A stretch of DNA of 64,000 nt. Origin: Legionella maioricensis. GTDB taxonomy: Bacteria > Pseudomonadota > Gammaproteobacteria > Legionellales > Legionellaceae. The stretch is from contig NZ_JAJKBJ010000001.1 of NCBI RefSeq assembly GCF_023618015.1, forward strand, positions 434,001 to 498,000, written 5' to 3'. Numbering within the stretch: the stretch's first letter is position 1; the number at the start of each line of letters is the position of its first letter. A program made the translations under genes and the position numbers. Shown piece by piece: positions 57,250 through 64,000 of this stretch. Below the pieces are notes generated by a model. It was given only the letters and a program-made list of their open reading frames with translations, searched no databases and was not told where the DNA came from.

Positions 57250-57591
57250 CGTTGAGAGGCGTGACGGGCATGGTTAATTCATATTATAGCGCAACCACTC
57301 TCAAATTCAAATACGCGTTTTGTATTTTTATTAATTCAGGTAATAAGTGATTATACCACTCAGAGTCAGTCTAATCAAAATACTAATAATCGACACAAGA
57401 TTCTAATGTGGCTATGTGTCACACAGGGAAATATTGATTGGGACTGCCTAGCGCTGCCTGACACAACAGTGACGAAAACGTGCCGTAACTATGGCCGTTT
57501 GTAGTGTGTTTGTGGCAGTTCTAGGCAGGAATTCGATGATTTGATGCATCGTAAGCTGTTGATTTATAATGTTTTATATTATTGAGTATCA
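57250..57591. other. Intergenic region before the att site
   Basis: About 340 bases without a convincing gene. AT-rich, leads to the tRNA-Arg fragment. Any promoter of the Abi gene should lie at its left end. Confidence 0.4.
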
Positions 57592-57638
57592 GGCTTCGAA
57601 CCAAGGTGTCGGGGGTTCGAGTCCCTCCGAGCGCACCA
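57592..57638 (+). tRNA. 3' fragment of tRNA-Arg (att site)
   Basis: 47 bases matching the anticodon loop (CTTCGAA, anticodon TCG), variable region, T-arm (GGGGG-TTCGAGT-CCCTC), acceptor strand CGAGCGC, discriminator A and CCA. The 5' half of the tRNA (acceptor, D arm) is missing, and the left side of the anticodon stem does not pair. This is the typical direct repeat left by tRNA-targeting integrases, not a working tRNA. It separates the left ICE from the integrase element on the right. Confidence 0.85.
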
Positions 57639-57724
57639 TTTAATCAAATACTTACGTTCATTTTTCCAATTTCAAGAAAGTAGATGTAGCAAATTTGTAA
57701 CACTTTTTACTACATCCTTGAAAC

Positions 57725-58732
57725 CTAAGCCTTACTACCTGTACCCACTCCCAAACTGCTGATTCTGTTTGCAGCATTACTTAAATGATCGCCTGAAAGG
57801 TGAGCATAACGCAATACCATATCAAAACTAGACCATCCACCCAACTGTTGAAGCTCTTGTAAGCTAGTGCCATTTTGAACATGCCAACTAGCCCAAGTAT
57901 GCCTCAGATCATGCCATCTAAAATTTTCAATCCCTGCTCTTTCCAAGGCTTTGCTCCAAGCACGAGTACTACATTTCTGAATTTGATTATTTTTATAGGT
58001 AAAAACAAATTCTTTATGAATACCCTGCCGACTTACTAAAATAGCTATTGCATCATCATTTAAAGGCACTGGAATAGCTTTCTTAGTTTTAGCTTCATCA
58101 GGATGTATCCAAGCATGTCGCTTGTTTAAGTCGAGATTAGACCATTTAAGCCCGGTTACATTACCAGCGCGTAATCCAGTTGCTAATGAAAAAGCAGCCA
58201 TATCTCGAAGATGTGAGGGCAATTCATTAAGTAATCGATTAGCCTCATCTGGAATTAACCAGCGAATTCTATTTTTCTCAACCTGCCGCATACGAATAGC
58301 AGGAACTTTATCAATCCACTCCCACTCCTTGTGGGCTTTTGTAAGAATTGCGCGAACCACTTCCATTACTCGATTAACAGTAGTTAAAGTAACGTCCTCT
58401 GTTTCCTTCTGTAGCGCTACATCTTCGAGAATATCACGATTAATTTCATTTAAACTCAAGTTTGCTAAATGCTTATCTAACCAACGCAAATGAAACTTAT
58501 CTGTTTCAATACTTCTTTTAGCACTATTTTCTTGCAACCATCGCACTACAGCATCTTGCCAAGAATAAACTGGTTTATGGGCTAATCTTTCCATACCCCA
58601 TAATTCAGCCTTCAATTTATCATGATATTCTTGAGCTGCTACTTTGTTCTCAGTCCCAGTGCTTCGTTGTATTCTTTGTCCCTTGTGTGTGAAGCTAACC
58701 CACCAAGTTTCATTTCTTTTGTAAAGCGCCAT
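57725..58732 (-). CDS. Tyrosine recombinase (phage-type integrase)
   Basis: 335 residues. Catalytic set: Arg in ATGLRAGNVTGLKW, H-x-x-R in HDLRHTWASWH, the Trp/His position in LGGWSS and Tyr in VLRYAHLS. N-terminal part (RNETWWVSFTHKGQRIQRSTGT) is the arm-binding domain. It lies 87 bases after the tRNA fragment and points toward it, the usual arrangement of a tRNA-specific integrase with its att site. The upstream excisionase-like gene overlaps its start by 94 bases. Confidence 0.95.
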   Translation of the reverse strand: MALYKRNETWWVSFTHKGQRIQRSTGTENKVAAQEYHDKLKAELWGMERLAHKPVYSWQDAVVRWLQENSAKRSIETDKFHLRWLDKHLANLSLNEINRDILEDVALQKETEDVTLTTVNRVMEVVRAILTKAHKEWEWIDKVPAIRMRQVEKNRIRWLIPDEANRLLNELPSHLRDMAAFSLATGLRAGNVTGLKWSNLDLNKRHAWIHPDEAKTKKAIPVPLNDDAIAILVSRQGIHKEFVFTYKNNQIQKCSTRAWSKALERAGIENFRWHDLRHTWASWHVQNGTSLQELQQLGGWSSFDMVLRYAHLSGDHLSNAANRISSLGVGTGSKA

Positions 58733-58986
58733 TGTTGCTTACTCCGTTTTGTAGCGCCTTGCGATGTAACACGTGCAGAATACTGAGAACGCATATACAA
58801 AACAAGATCCTGTTCAATAAAACACCAACCACGGCCAATTTTAACAGCAGGCAATGTTCCCTCTGCTGCTAATCGGCGGATTGTTTCTTTATGAGCACCT
58901 AGAAATCTTGAGGCTTGATCAATATTCATTGTATTGAAGTGAGAGACTGGAGAATTACTTAGTTGTCCATTCATGAATTCGTTCAT
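58639..58986 (-). CDS. Excisionase-like helix-turn-helix protein
   Basis: 115 residues. The MerR/AlpA-like excisionase motif lies at about residues 20-70 (MNIDQASRFLGAHKETIRRLAAEGTLPAVKIGRGW, then IEQDLVLYMRS). The tail overlaps the integrase gene by 94 bases in another frame. Excisionases bend DNA and steer the integrase toward excision. First gene of the element on its strand. Confidence 0.85.
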   Translation of the reverse strand: MNEFMNGQLSNSPVSHFNTMNIDQASRFLGAHKETIRRLAAEGTLPAVKIGRGWCFIEQDLVLYMRSQYSARVTSQGATKRSKQQWRFTKEMKLGGLASHTRDKEYNEALGLRTK

Positions 58987-59154
58987 TACTGTCCTTAGAT
59001 TTACAAATTACTCGATTCGAGTAATTATTTAAACATAACGAGTTTTTCGACGCAATTCCTTTTTAGAGTTTTTAAAGATCTATAAATCTCGCTATACCTT
59101 TATTCCATTTGTTTATACAATGATCGCTAAAATCTATTAAATTAAGGTGATAGG

Positions 59155-59292
59155 ATGAACTTACTTAATGACTTAGAAGCATTGATCGGTATTGAATTTT
59201 TAATTGAAAATGAATCTACAGCACTGGAGATAACCCCTGAAGTTACTCAAATCGAACAGCCCCACGCAAATAAAATTGCACTCATTCAATAA
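59155..59292 (+). CDS. Probable borosin-type RiPP precursor peptide (45 aa)
   Basis: A 45-residue peptide, MNLLNDLEALIGIEF at the start and HANKIALIQ at the end. The first part is acidic and helical, like leader or recognition regions, and the C-terminus is short and hydrophobic, where a core would be. AAGGTGAT lies just ahead of the ATG. The methyltransferase gene starts five bases after its stop with no ribosome site of its own, so the two are translationally coupled. It is too short for the usual borosin-binding domain, so the role as substrate is inferred from position and composition. Confidence 0.6.
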   Translation: MNLLNDLEALIGIEFLIENESTALEITPEVTQIEQPHANKIALIQ

Positions 59293-59297
59293 TCAAA

Positions 59298-60098
59298 ATG
59301 CATAAATTGATTGTTGTTGGTTCCGGTATCAAGTCTGTAGCACACTTGACTGAAGAAACTAAAAGAATCATTCAAAACTCAGATAAAGTACTGTATTTGG
59401 TTAATGAAGAACTATTAAAACAATGGATTGTAAGAGAGTCGAAAAGTGCGGAATCATTGGAACCAATTTATTTTAATTCAACCAAGCGAATAGACGCTTA
59501 CACTAATATAACGTCAGAAATAGTTAGAAGTTATTATCAATATACTAATCTCTGCGTTGTCTTTTACGGGCACCCCACAGTTTTCGCCGAATCGGCTTTA
59601 CAAGCGGTTAAAATAATCCAAGCAGAAAAAGGCAATGCCATCGTATTACCCGCCATATCGTCTATGGATTGCTTGTTTTCAGATTTACAAATAGATCCCG
59701 GAGCGCAAGGATGTTTTAGCATTGATGCTACTGAGCTACTAATTTATGAGCGTAAATTAGACATCCAATCCCATGCAATCCTATGGCAAATTGCAAATCT
59801 AGGAATGTTTAATAGACAAAAAACAATAAAGCTAAATGTGTTGAAGGACTATCTTAGTAATTATTATTCAAACGAACAACAAATTTGCTTATATGAAGCA
59901 GCCCTCTATCCAACTCAAAAACCTAGAATTGAATGGCTCAAATTATCTAGTTTAGAGGAGGTGGAAATAAACCCTATCTCCTCGCTTTATATTCCCCCCT
60001 CTCCTACCACAAAACTGAGCACAAAATACATCGAGCTCCTAGAGATTGATTTAGACAATTTTAAATTATCTACTGAGACTCACGCAGCCCCTAAATAA
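59298..60098 (+). CDS. Borosin-type peptide alpha-N-methyltransferase (split form)
   Basis: 266 residues, the tetrapyrrole-methylase fold in the form used by OphMA and bacterial split borosins. Close motif matches: VVGSGIKSVAHLTEET, YFNSTKRIDAYTNI (the catalytic Arg and Tyr region), VFYGHPTVFAESA, LPAISSMDCLFSDLQIDPGAQGC, LLIYERKLDIQSHAILWQIANLG and SSLYIPPSP at the end. It should methylate backbone nitrogens of a peptide in trans. No core peptide is fused at its C-terminus. Its end overlaps the convergent gene at 60066 by 33 bases. Confidence 0.88.
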   Translation: MHKLIVVGSGIKSVAHLTEETKRIIQNSDKVLYLVNEELLKQWIVRESKSAESLEPIYFNSTKRIDAYTNITSEIVRSYYQYTNLCVVFYGHPTVFAESALQAVKIIQAEKGNAIVLPAISSMDCLFSDLQIDPGAQGCFSIDATELLIYERKLDIQSHAILWQIANLGMFNRQKTIKLNVLKDYLSNYYSNEQQICLYEAALYPTQKPRIEWLKLSSLEEVEINPISSLYIPPSPTTKLSTKYIELLEIDLDNFKLSTETHAAPK

Positions 60099-61367
60099 TT
60101 TGGCATCACTAGCAAAACTTTTATTTGAATTATCAAACATAAAAGAAAATCGTTTATCAGTATTCAATAAACTAGCAGAATTACTAATAACACCACTACC
60201 CGTTGCTTTATAATGATAGAAGTTAAACTTTATTTGTTTACTCATATGATACAGAGGGCTTCCATAAGCATCCCCATCTACACCGATAAACTCTTCTTGA
60301 TAGGCAAGAAGAACGTTTCTTAAAGTTTCCAACTCATTTATTGTGCTATTACTCTGATTTGTTTTAAATGTATTAATTTTAGAAAATGGGCATTGCAAGG
60401 GATAATAAACACTATCATTCTTTTCAAACAAAGGAGCAGGCACCATTACTGTTGGCGTATGCTCTAACTGGTAACACTCATCATATATTTTTTGTATGGC
60501 TGTGACAGGAAAATATTGATCATCTATTGCTGGTTTTACTCCAATACCAGAACCCATACAAATGTTATATATGTATTTAGCTGTATCTATAATGAATGGT
60601 GTAGGTCTGAATCTATTAATTTTTTTGGCTCTCAAAAATAGCTCATTGCAAGATGCATCATAGGCATTTTGAGTTAATTTTTTTCTTAAGGATTCAGAGA
60701 AATAAAGCTTTAATTTCAACCAATTATCATTCGTTTTAACTTCATTAATAAACTCTTGAGAGAAATATAAAATTTGACTACTCCAATCAGAACGGAGTGT
60801 TTTATCCTGCAAAATTTCTTTAAAAATCAGATGATGTTCATAAGGCGATTTAGGTGCGGGTACATTCACATTAAAATATTTTTGAATGCGAGAGTGCCTT
60901 CTTGTACAACCTATATTAGGTAATAAGAATGATGACAAGGCTCCTGATGAGACGGACAAAACATTATTATCTACCGTTTGATCTTCATCAAATACCACCT
61001 GCATGTTGAATATGGCTCCAGGCCCTTGAACACAGTCAGGAAAAATATGATCATCAGAACCGAAGTGATGCCACTCACAAAATTTGTTTAAAATCATACC
61101 TAACGGCAGGCTATTTTTCCCATATCCTAAGTGCTCGAATAGCTCGTTGGCGGTATGCTTACTATCAATTTTTTCTAAAGTTCCCTCTGGAGTAGGCAAA
61201 TAGGCATGATTTTTAATACCAAAATGAGAACCAAAGGAATAGTGAGCTAGAAAAAAGGGGATATTTTTATTTGGTGAGATTTTTTCAATCACTTCATACA
61301 GTGCAGGGTTTACTGCAAAAACAGCCTGCTTTATCTCGTCCCATGAAGTTCTTTCTATCTTGTTCAT
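60066..61367 (-). CDS. Protein of unknown function beside the borosin-like genes
   Basis: 433 residues from the ATG at 61367 (the frame opens six codons earlier at a TTG). No signal peptide or membrane helix. Noticeable segments: FFLAHYSFGSHFGIKNHAYLP, EWHHFGSDDHIFPDC and NIGCTRRHSR, with clustered His, Asp and Cys that could bind metal. I do not recognise the family. It may act on the methylated peptide, but this is only suggested by location. Confidence 0.65.
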   Translation of the reverse strand: MNKIERTSWDEIKQAVFAVNPALYEVIEKISPNKNIPFFLAHYSFGSHFGIKNHAYLPTPEGTLEKIDSKHTANELFEHLGYGKNSLPLGMILNKFCEWHHFGSDDHIFPDCVQGPGAIFNMQVVFDEDQTVDNNVLSVSSGALSSFLLPNIGCTRRHSRIQKYFNVNVPAPKSPYEHHLIFKEILQDKTLRSDWSSQILYFSQEFINEVKTNDNWLKLKLYFSESLRKKLTQNAYDASCNELFLRAKKINRFRPTPFIIDTAKYIYNICMGSGIGVKPAIDDQYFPVTAIQKIYDECYQLEHTPTVMVPAPLFEKNDSVYYPLQCPFSKINTFKTNQSNSTINELETLRNVLLAYQEEFIGVDGDAYGSPLYHMSKQIKFNFYHYKATGSGVISNSASLLNTDKRFSFMFDNSNKSFASDAKLFRGCVSLSR

Positions 61368-61484
61368 TCCATAAACACCCGACAACTTGTTCCACTCGTG
61401 AACAGTATTACATCAAAAATTAAAAAAACACTTAATCTTAACTAATTCTAATGTTAGAGTCACGGCTCACGGATAGGAGGTCAA

Positions 61485-62972
61485 ATGAGTACTGTAGAGC
61501 AAAGAATGCCTAAAGGGATAATGTTTCTTTATTTAATACAAATGTTTTCCACATTCTCATTTGCAGTGCTTTATTCTTCATTGTCTTTATATATCACTAA
61601 CCAGCTAGGTTTATCAAACCACTTATCTAACAGCATAGTAGGTTTATTTTTAGCATTTAATTTTGTGTTGCATCTATTTGGTGGACTAATCGGTGGCAAT
61701 TGGTTAAGTAACCGGTTTCTATTCCTATTAACTACTATTTTGCAAACCTTCGGCATACTATGCTTAGTGTTTCCAGAAACTACCTCACTTTACCTCGGCT
61801 TAAGTTTGTTTTTAATTGGTTGCGGATTAAATACAACTTGTTATAACACGATTCTCACCCAACGTTTTTCATCTTCCGATCCAAGACGAGATAAAGCTTT
61901 TTTTATAAGCTATTCGACTATGAATATAGGCTTTTGGGCTGGTTTTATTTGTAGTGGCTTTTATGATGCCTCAAATCACTACGAAGAAATTTTCTACGCT
62001 TGCATAGCAACTAACATAATTACCACATTATTAGTTACCTATTGCTGGAAAAACATCAATGACATAAATACCAACCTAGCATTAAACTCTGCGCAAAAAC
62101 AAAGAATAAAGGGTATTGGAGGAGTTTTATTTATAGTACTTCTTATACCTGTTTTGAACATTTGCTTTAAGTTACCTGATTTTAGTAATGGTCTAGTGAT
62201 AACGATTAGTATGCTAATGTTCTTCGTTATTTTATTTATCAGAAACAATCAAAAAATACTCGCAAACAGACAAAAAATTACGGCCTTTTTAATTTTAACT
62301 ATTACATCCACTGTGTTTTGGATGATTTATTATACGGGTCCAATGGGTGTTACTTTGTTTATTAAGAATAATGTCGATAAACAACTTTTAGGATTTGATA
62401 TTCCTACACAATGGATTCTAAATATTAACTCATTTGTTATTATTATTGGCAGCCCATTACTCGCTTTATTAATTAGCAAACTACAGAACAAAGGTTACAC
62501 GTTTTCTGTTTCTACCCAGTTTATTTGGGCATTTTTTCTCCTAACAGTGTCCTTCATTTCTTTATCCTGTGGAATTCATTTTGCTAATGAAACCGGTTAT
62601 ACCGCTTTTAACTGGATTGTTTTGCATTTTGTAACACAAGCAATAGCGGAATTATTTATAGGCCCTGTGGGCTATGCAATGATTGGGCGTATAGCTCCAA
62701 GCCATTTACAAGGACTTCTAATGGGAAGCTGGATGCTTGTTTCTGGTGTATCTGCATCCTTATCCCATTATTTTTCCAACTCAATGATTAAATCTGAATC
62801 ATCAAATCCTTTGTTAAGTAATTCAGATTATTATTACGTATTTAATGAGTTAGCAGTATGGGCATTAGCAGGCGCACTATTCTTGTATTTAATTGCAGGA
62901 AAATTACGTTTATTCATGAATGAAGCGTCAGATAAGAATGATTCTGCATCCCCTGAATTACTTCATCAATAG
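61485..62972 (+). CDS. MFS transporter, POT-like
   Basis: 495 residues with about twelve to fourteen membrane helices. N-terminal half GIMFLYLIQMFSTFSFAVLYSSLSLYI and GLFLAFNFVLHLFGGLIGGNWLSNRF resemble peptide-type (POT) MFS members. The strict POT motif ExxERFxYY is not seen. Strong GGAGG ribosome site. Divergent from the unknown protein. Could export or import a small peptide, fitting the RiPP idea. Confidence 0.8.
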   Translation: MSTVEQRMPKGIMFLYLIQMFSTFSFAVLYSSLSLYITNQLGLSNHLSNSIVGLFLAFNFVLHLFGGLIGGNWLSNRFLFLLTTILQTFGILCLVFPETTSLYLGLSLFLIGCGLNTTCYNTILTQRFSSSDPRRDKAFFISYSTMNIGFWAGFICSGFYDASNHYEEIFYACIATNIITTLLVTYCWKNINDINTNLALNSAQKQRIKGIGGVLFIVLLIPVLNICFKLPDFSNGLVITISMLMFFVILFIRNNQKILANRQKITAFLILTITSTVFWMIYYTGPMGVTLFIKNNVDKQLLGFDIPTQWILNINSFVIIIGSPLLALLISKLQNKGYTFSVSTQFIWAFFLLTVSFISLSCGIHFANETGYTAFNWIVLHFVTQAIAELFIGPVGYAMIGRIAPSHLQGLLMGSWMLVSGVSASLSHYFSNSMIKSESSNPLLSNSDYYYVFNELAVWALAGALFLYLIAGKLRLFMNEASDKNDSASPELLHQ

Positions 62973-63121
62973 AAATAATTTTTTACCTATGCTTAGGATT
63001 AAAACAAAATTACATTTTACCCCTATCATTTTCCAAGAAAAAAACATAATTTTATTCTCTGACTCACTGTGCTTAACTAATATTTCACTTTTATGGATGA
63101 ATAAGCTTTGGAGTTTATGAC

Positions 63122-63364
63122 ATGGGATGTCTAGCAGAAGTTTGGGAATCAGAGTTTGATATTCGTTTCAATTGCAACAAATCTGCCCAAAAAATTATTT
63201 TGGAATTTTTATTAACCTATAGCAAATATGATCTAAAAGAACTCTCTGAGTTACTAGAGGTCACGCCCTTCTGTTTAAATCAGGTACTCAATGACAAAGA
63301 ATATTTATCCGAAACCGTGTCTTCAAAAATGATGGATTGGCTTTATATTTTTATTGGTAATTAA
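63122..63364 (+). CDS. Small helix-turn-helix-like protein
   Basis: 80 residues. The C-terminal half, DLKELSELLEVTPFCLNQVLNDKEYLSETVSSKMMDWL, has the pattern of an XRE-type helix-turn-helix (helix, turn, recognition helix), although short. The N-terminal half is not recognised. GGAG lies nine bases upstream. Perhaps a regulator of the neighbouring genes. Low certainty. Confidence 0.5.
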   Translation: MGCLAEVWESEFDIRFNCNKSAQKIILEFLLTYSKYDLKELSELLEVTPFCLNQVLNDKEYLSETVSSKMMDWLYIFIGN

Positions 63365-63385
63365 ATGAATGATGCTCTCATTAGA

Positions 63386-64000
63386 TTATTTTAGATTCAA
63401 AATCTTTCTTGCTTCTTTAATATCAATTTTGAATTTGTATCCATGCTTTTCTAAAAGATGCAAAAGGTTTTCTCCTGTTAATAATGTAATATTTTTATCT
63501 TTTGCAAATTCATAAGCATCTGGACCATAATGGCTCGTTGTAACAAGAATCCCCCGATTTGCACTTTCATTTTGTATAGCACCATATAGATCGCGCACTG
63601 CAGAAACATCAACTAGCTTGGTATATCTTTTGGCTTGAATGATAAACTTACCACCTCTAATAGGATCTGGGTCGTAAATTATTGCATCGACCCCCCGATC
63701 ATGACTTGCATGAGTGATTCTTACTTCCGCACCATGTTTAGAGAATTCTTTCTCAAAAAGCTCACGAATTAGATGCTCAAAATCATTCCAATCCATTGCT
63801 GCTAAATTATGATCTGGTGATAATCCCACCATAATTTCTCTACCCTCAATGAGACGATTATCATTTTTATTTATTACTAAAATTGGTGCAACTGGAATAT
63901 ATTCTAAAATATTTTTTGCTATCACACCTTTAAATGACTTAAAGCATTCTTTGGGATCTAAATTGGTAATTATAAGTTTCTTAATCTTATCAACAGTTGC
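63386..64000 (-). CDS. Mrr-type restriction endonuclease, 5' part outside window
   Basis: The frame is open to the right edge, so the N-terminus is missing; the GTG at 63925 is not a needed start. The C-terminal part carries the Mrr_cat pattern: FEHLIRELFEKEFSKHG, the Asp in SHDRGVDAIIYDPDP, and the Q-x-K site FIIQAKRYTKLVDVSAVRDLYGAI. Mrr enzymes cut modified (often methylated) DNA. Probable defence gene of the right element. Confidence 0.85.
   Translation of the reverse strand, partial: ATVDKIKKLIITNLDPKECFKSFKGVIAKNILEYIPVAPILVINKNDNRLIEGREIMVGLSPDHNLAAMDWNDFEHLIRELFEKEFSKHGAEVRITHASHDRGVDAIIYDPDPIRGGKFIIQAKRYTKLVDVSAVRDLYGAIQNESANRGILVTTSHYGPDAYEFAKDKNITLLTGENLLHLLEKHGYKFKIDIKEARKILNLK

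Noticed and set aside
57592-57638. A working tRNA-Arg gene
   Set aside because: The D arm, 5' acceptor strand and left anticodon stem are missing; only the 3' half remains.

Overview
The window looks like a stretch of a Legionella chromosome (AT-rich, with the lvr genes typical of Legionella mobile elements and Hel-type metal efflux genes). Almost all of it is accessory DNA. Positions 1-57,640 read as the right part of an integrative conjugative element (ICE) that ends at a tRNA-Arg 3' fragment. From 57,725 onward a second element begins with its own integrase. Species cannot be fixed from the sequence alone.

Layout. (1) 1-4,035: four conjugation genes of the genomic-island type IV secretion class, the regulatory set lvrC(csrT)-lvrB-lvrA, and a divergent Cro/CI-LexA-like repressor. 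(2) 4,124-15,426: acetoacetyl-CoA reductase, a cold-shock protein, tiny lipoproteins, a Sel1-repeat protein, envelope proteins, and a tight operon phaC - (maoC-pta fusion) - ackA - fabI for polyhydroxybutyrate and acetyl-phosphate metabolism. (3) 15,791-22,673: a porin-like protein and a complete CusCBA Cu(I)/Ag(I) efflux system. (4) 22,837-28,987: an alternative N-type F-ATPase operon, atpDCQBEFAG, apparently without atpR. (5) 29,133-32,679: two more tiny lipoproteins, a remnant of a multicopper oxidase, a DUF3141 PHA-synthase-like hydrolase, and a Met-rich periplasmic protein. (6) 33,089-51,272: a copper region. It holds a three-gene trans-membrane electron-transfer module (ferredoxin-type reductase, membrane cytochrome b-like protein, seven-haem cytochrome c), a very unusual CopA-CopB fusion with about 34 Met-rich hexapeptide repeats, a Cys-rich four-helix copper-binding protein, a second multicopper oxidase, HelCBA, the CopA P-type ATPase and CsoR. 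(7) 51,522-56,257: beta-CASP metallo-hydrolase, AMP phosphorylase, PRPP synthetase and a decayed phosphoketolase. (8) 56,299-57,638: a HEPN-motif Abi protein and the tRNA-Arg att fragment. (9) 57,725-64,000: integrase, excisionase-like protein, a probable split-borosin RiPP locus (45-aa precursor plus alpha-N-methyltransferase) with an unknown protein and a POT/MFS-like transporter next to it, a small HTH-like protein, and an Mrr-type nuclease cut off by the window end.

How it fits together. Parts 2 and 7 form a metabolic cassette. Phosphoketolase would make acetyl-phosphate, AckA would take ATP from it, the Pta domain would pass it to acetyl-CoA, and PhaB/PhaC would store it as PHB, with the N-ATPase as an ion-gradient partner. 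The phosphoketolase is now broken. The copper genes form a layered defence: cytosolic export (CopA), periplasmic oxidation (two oxidases), trans-envelope efflux (Cus and Hel) and binding proteins. A CsoR-type operator lies in the divergent promoter region between the copper operon and the nucleotide-phosphorolysis operon. The most novel candidate is the borosin-like locus at 59,155-62,972.
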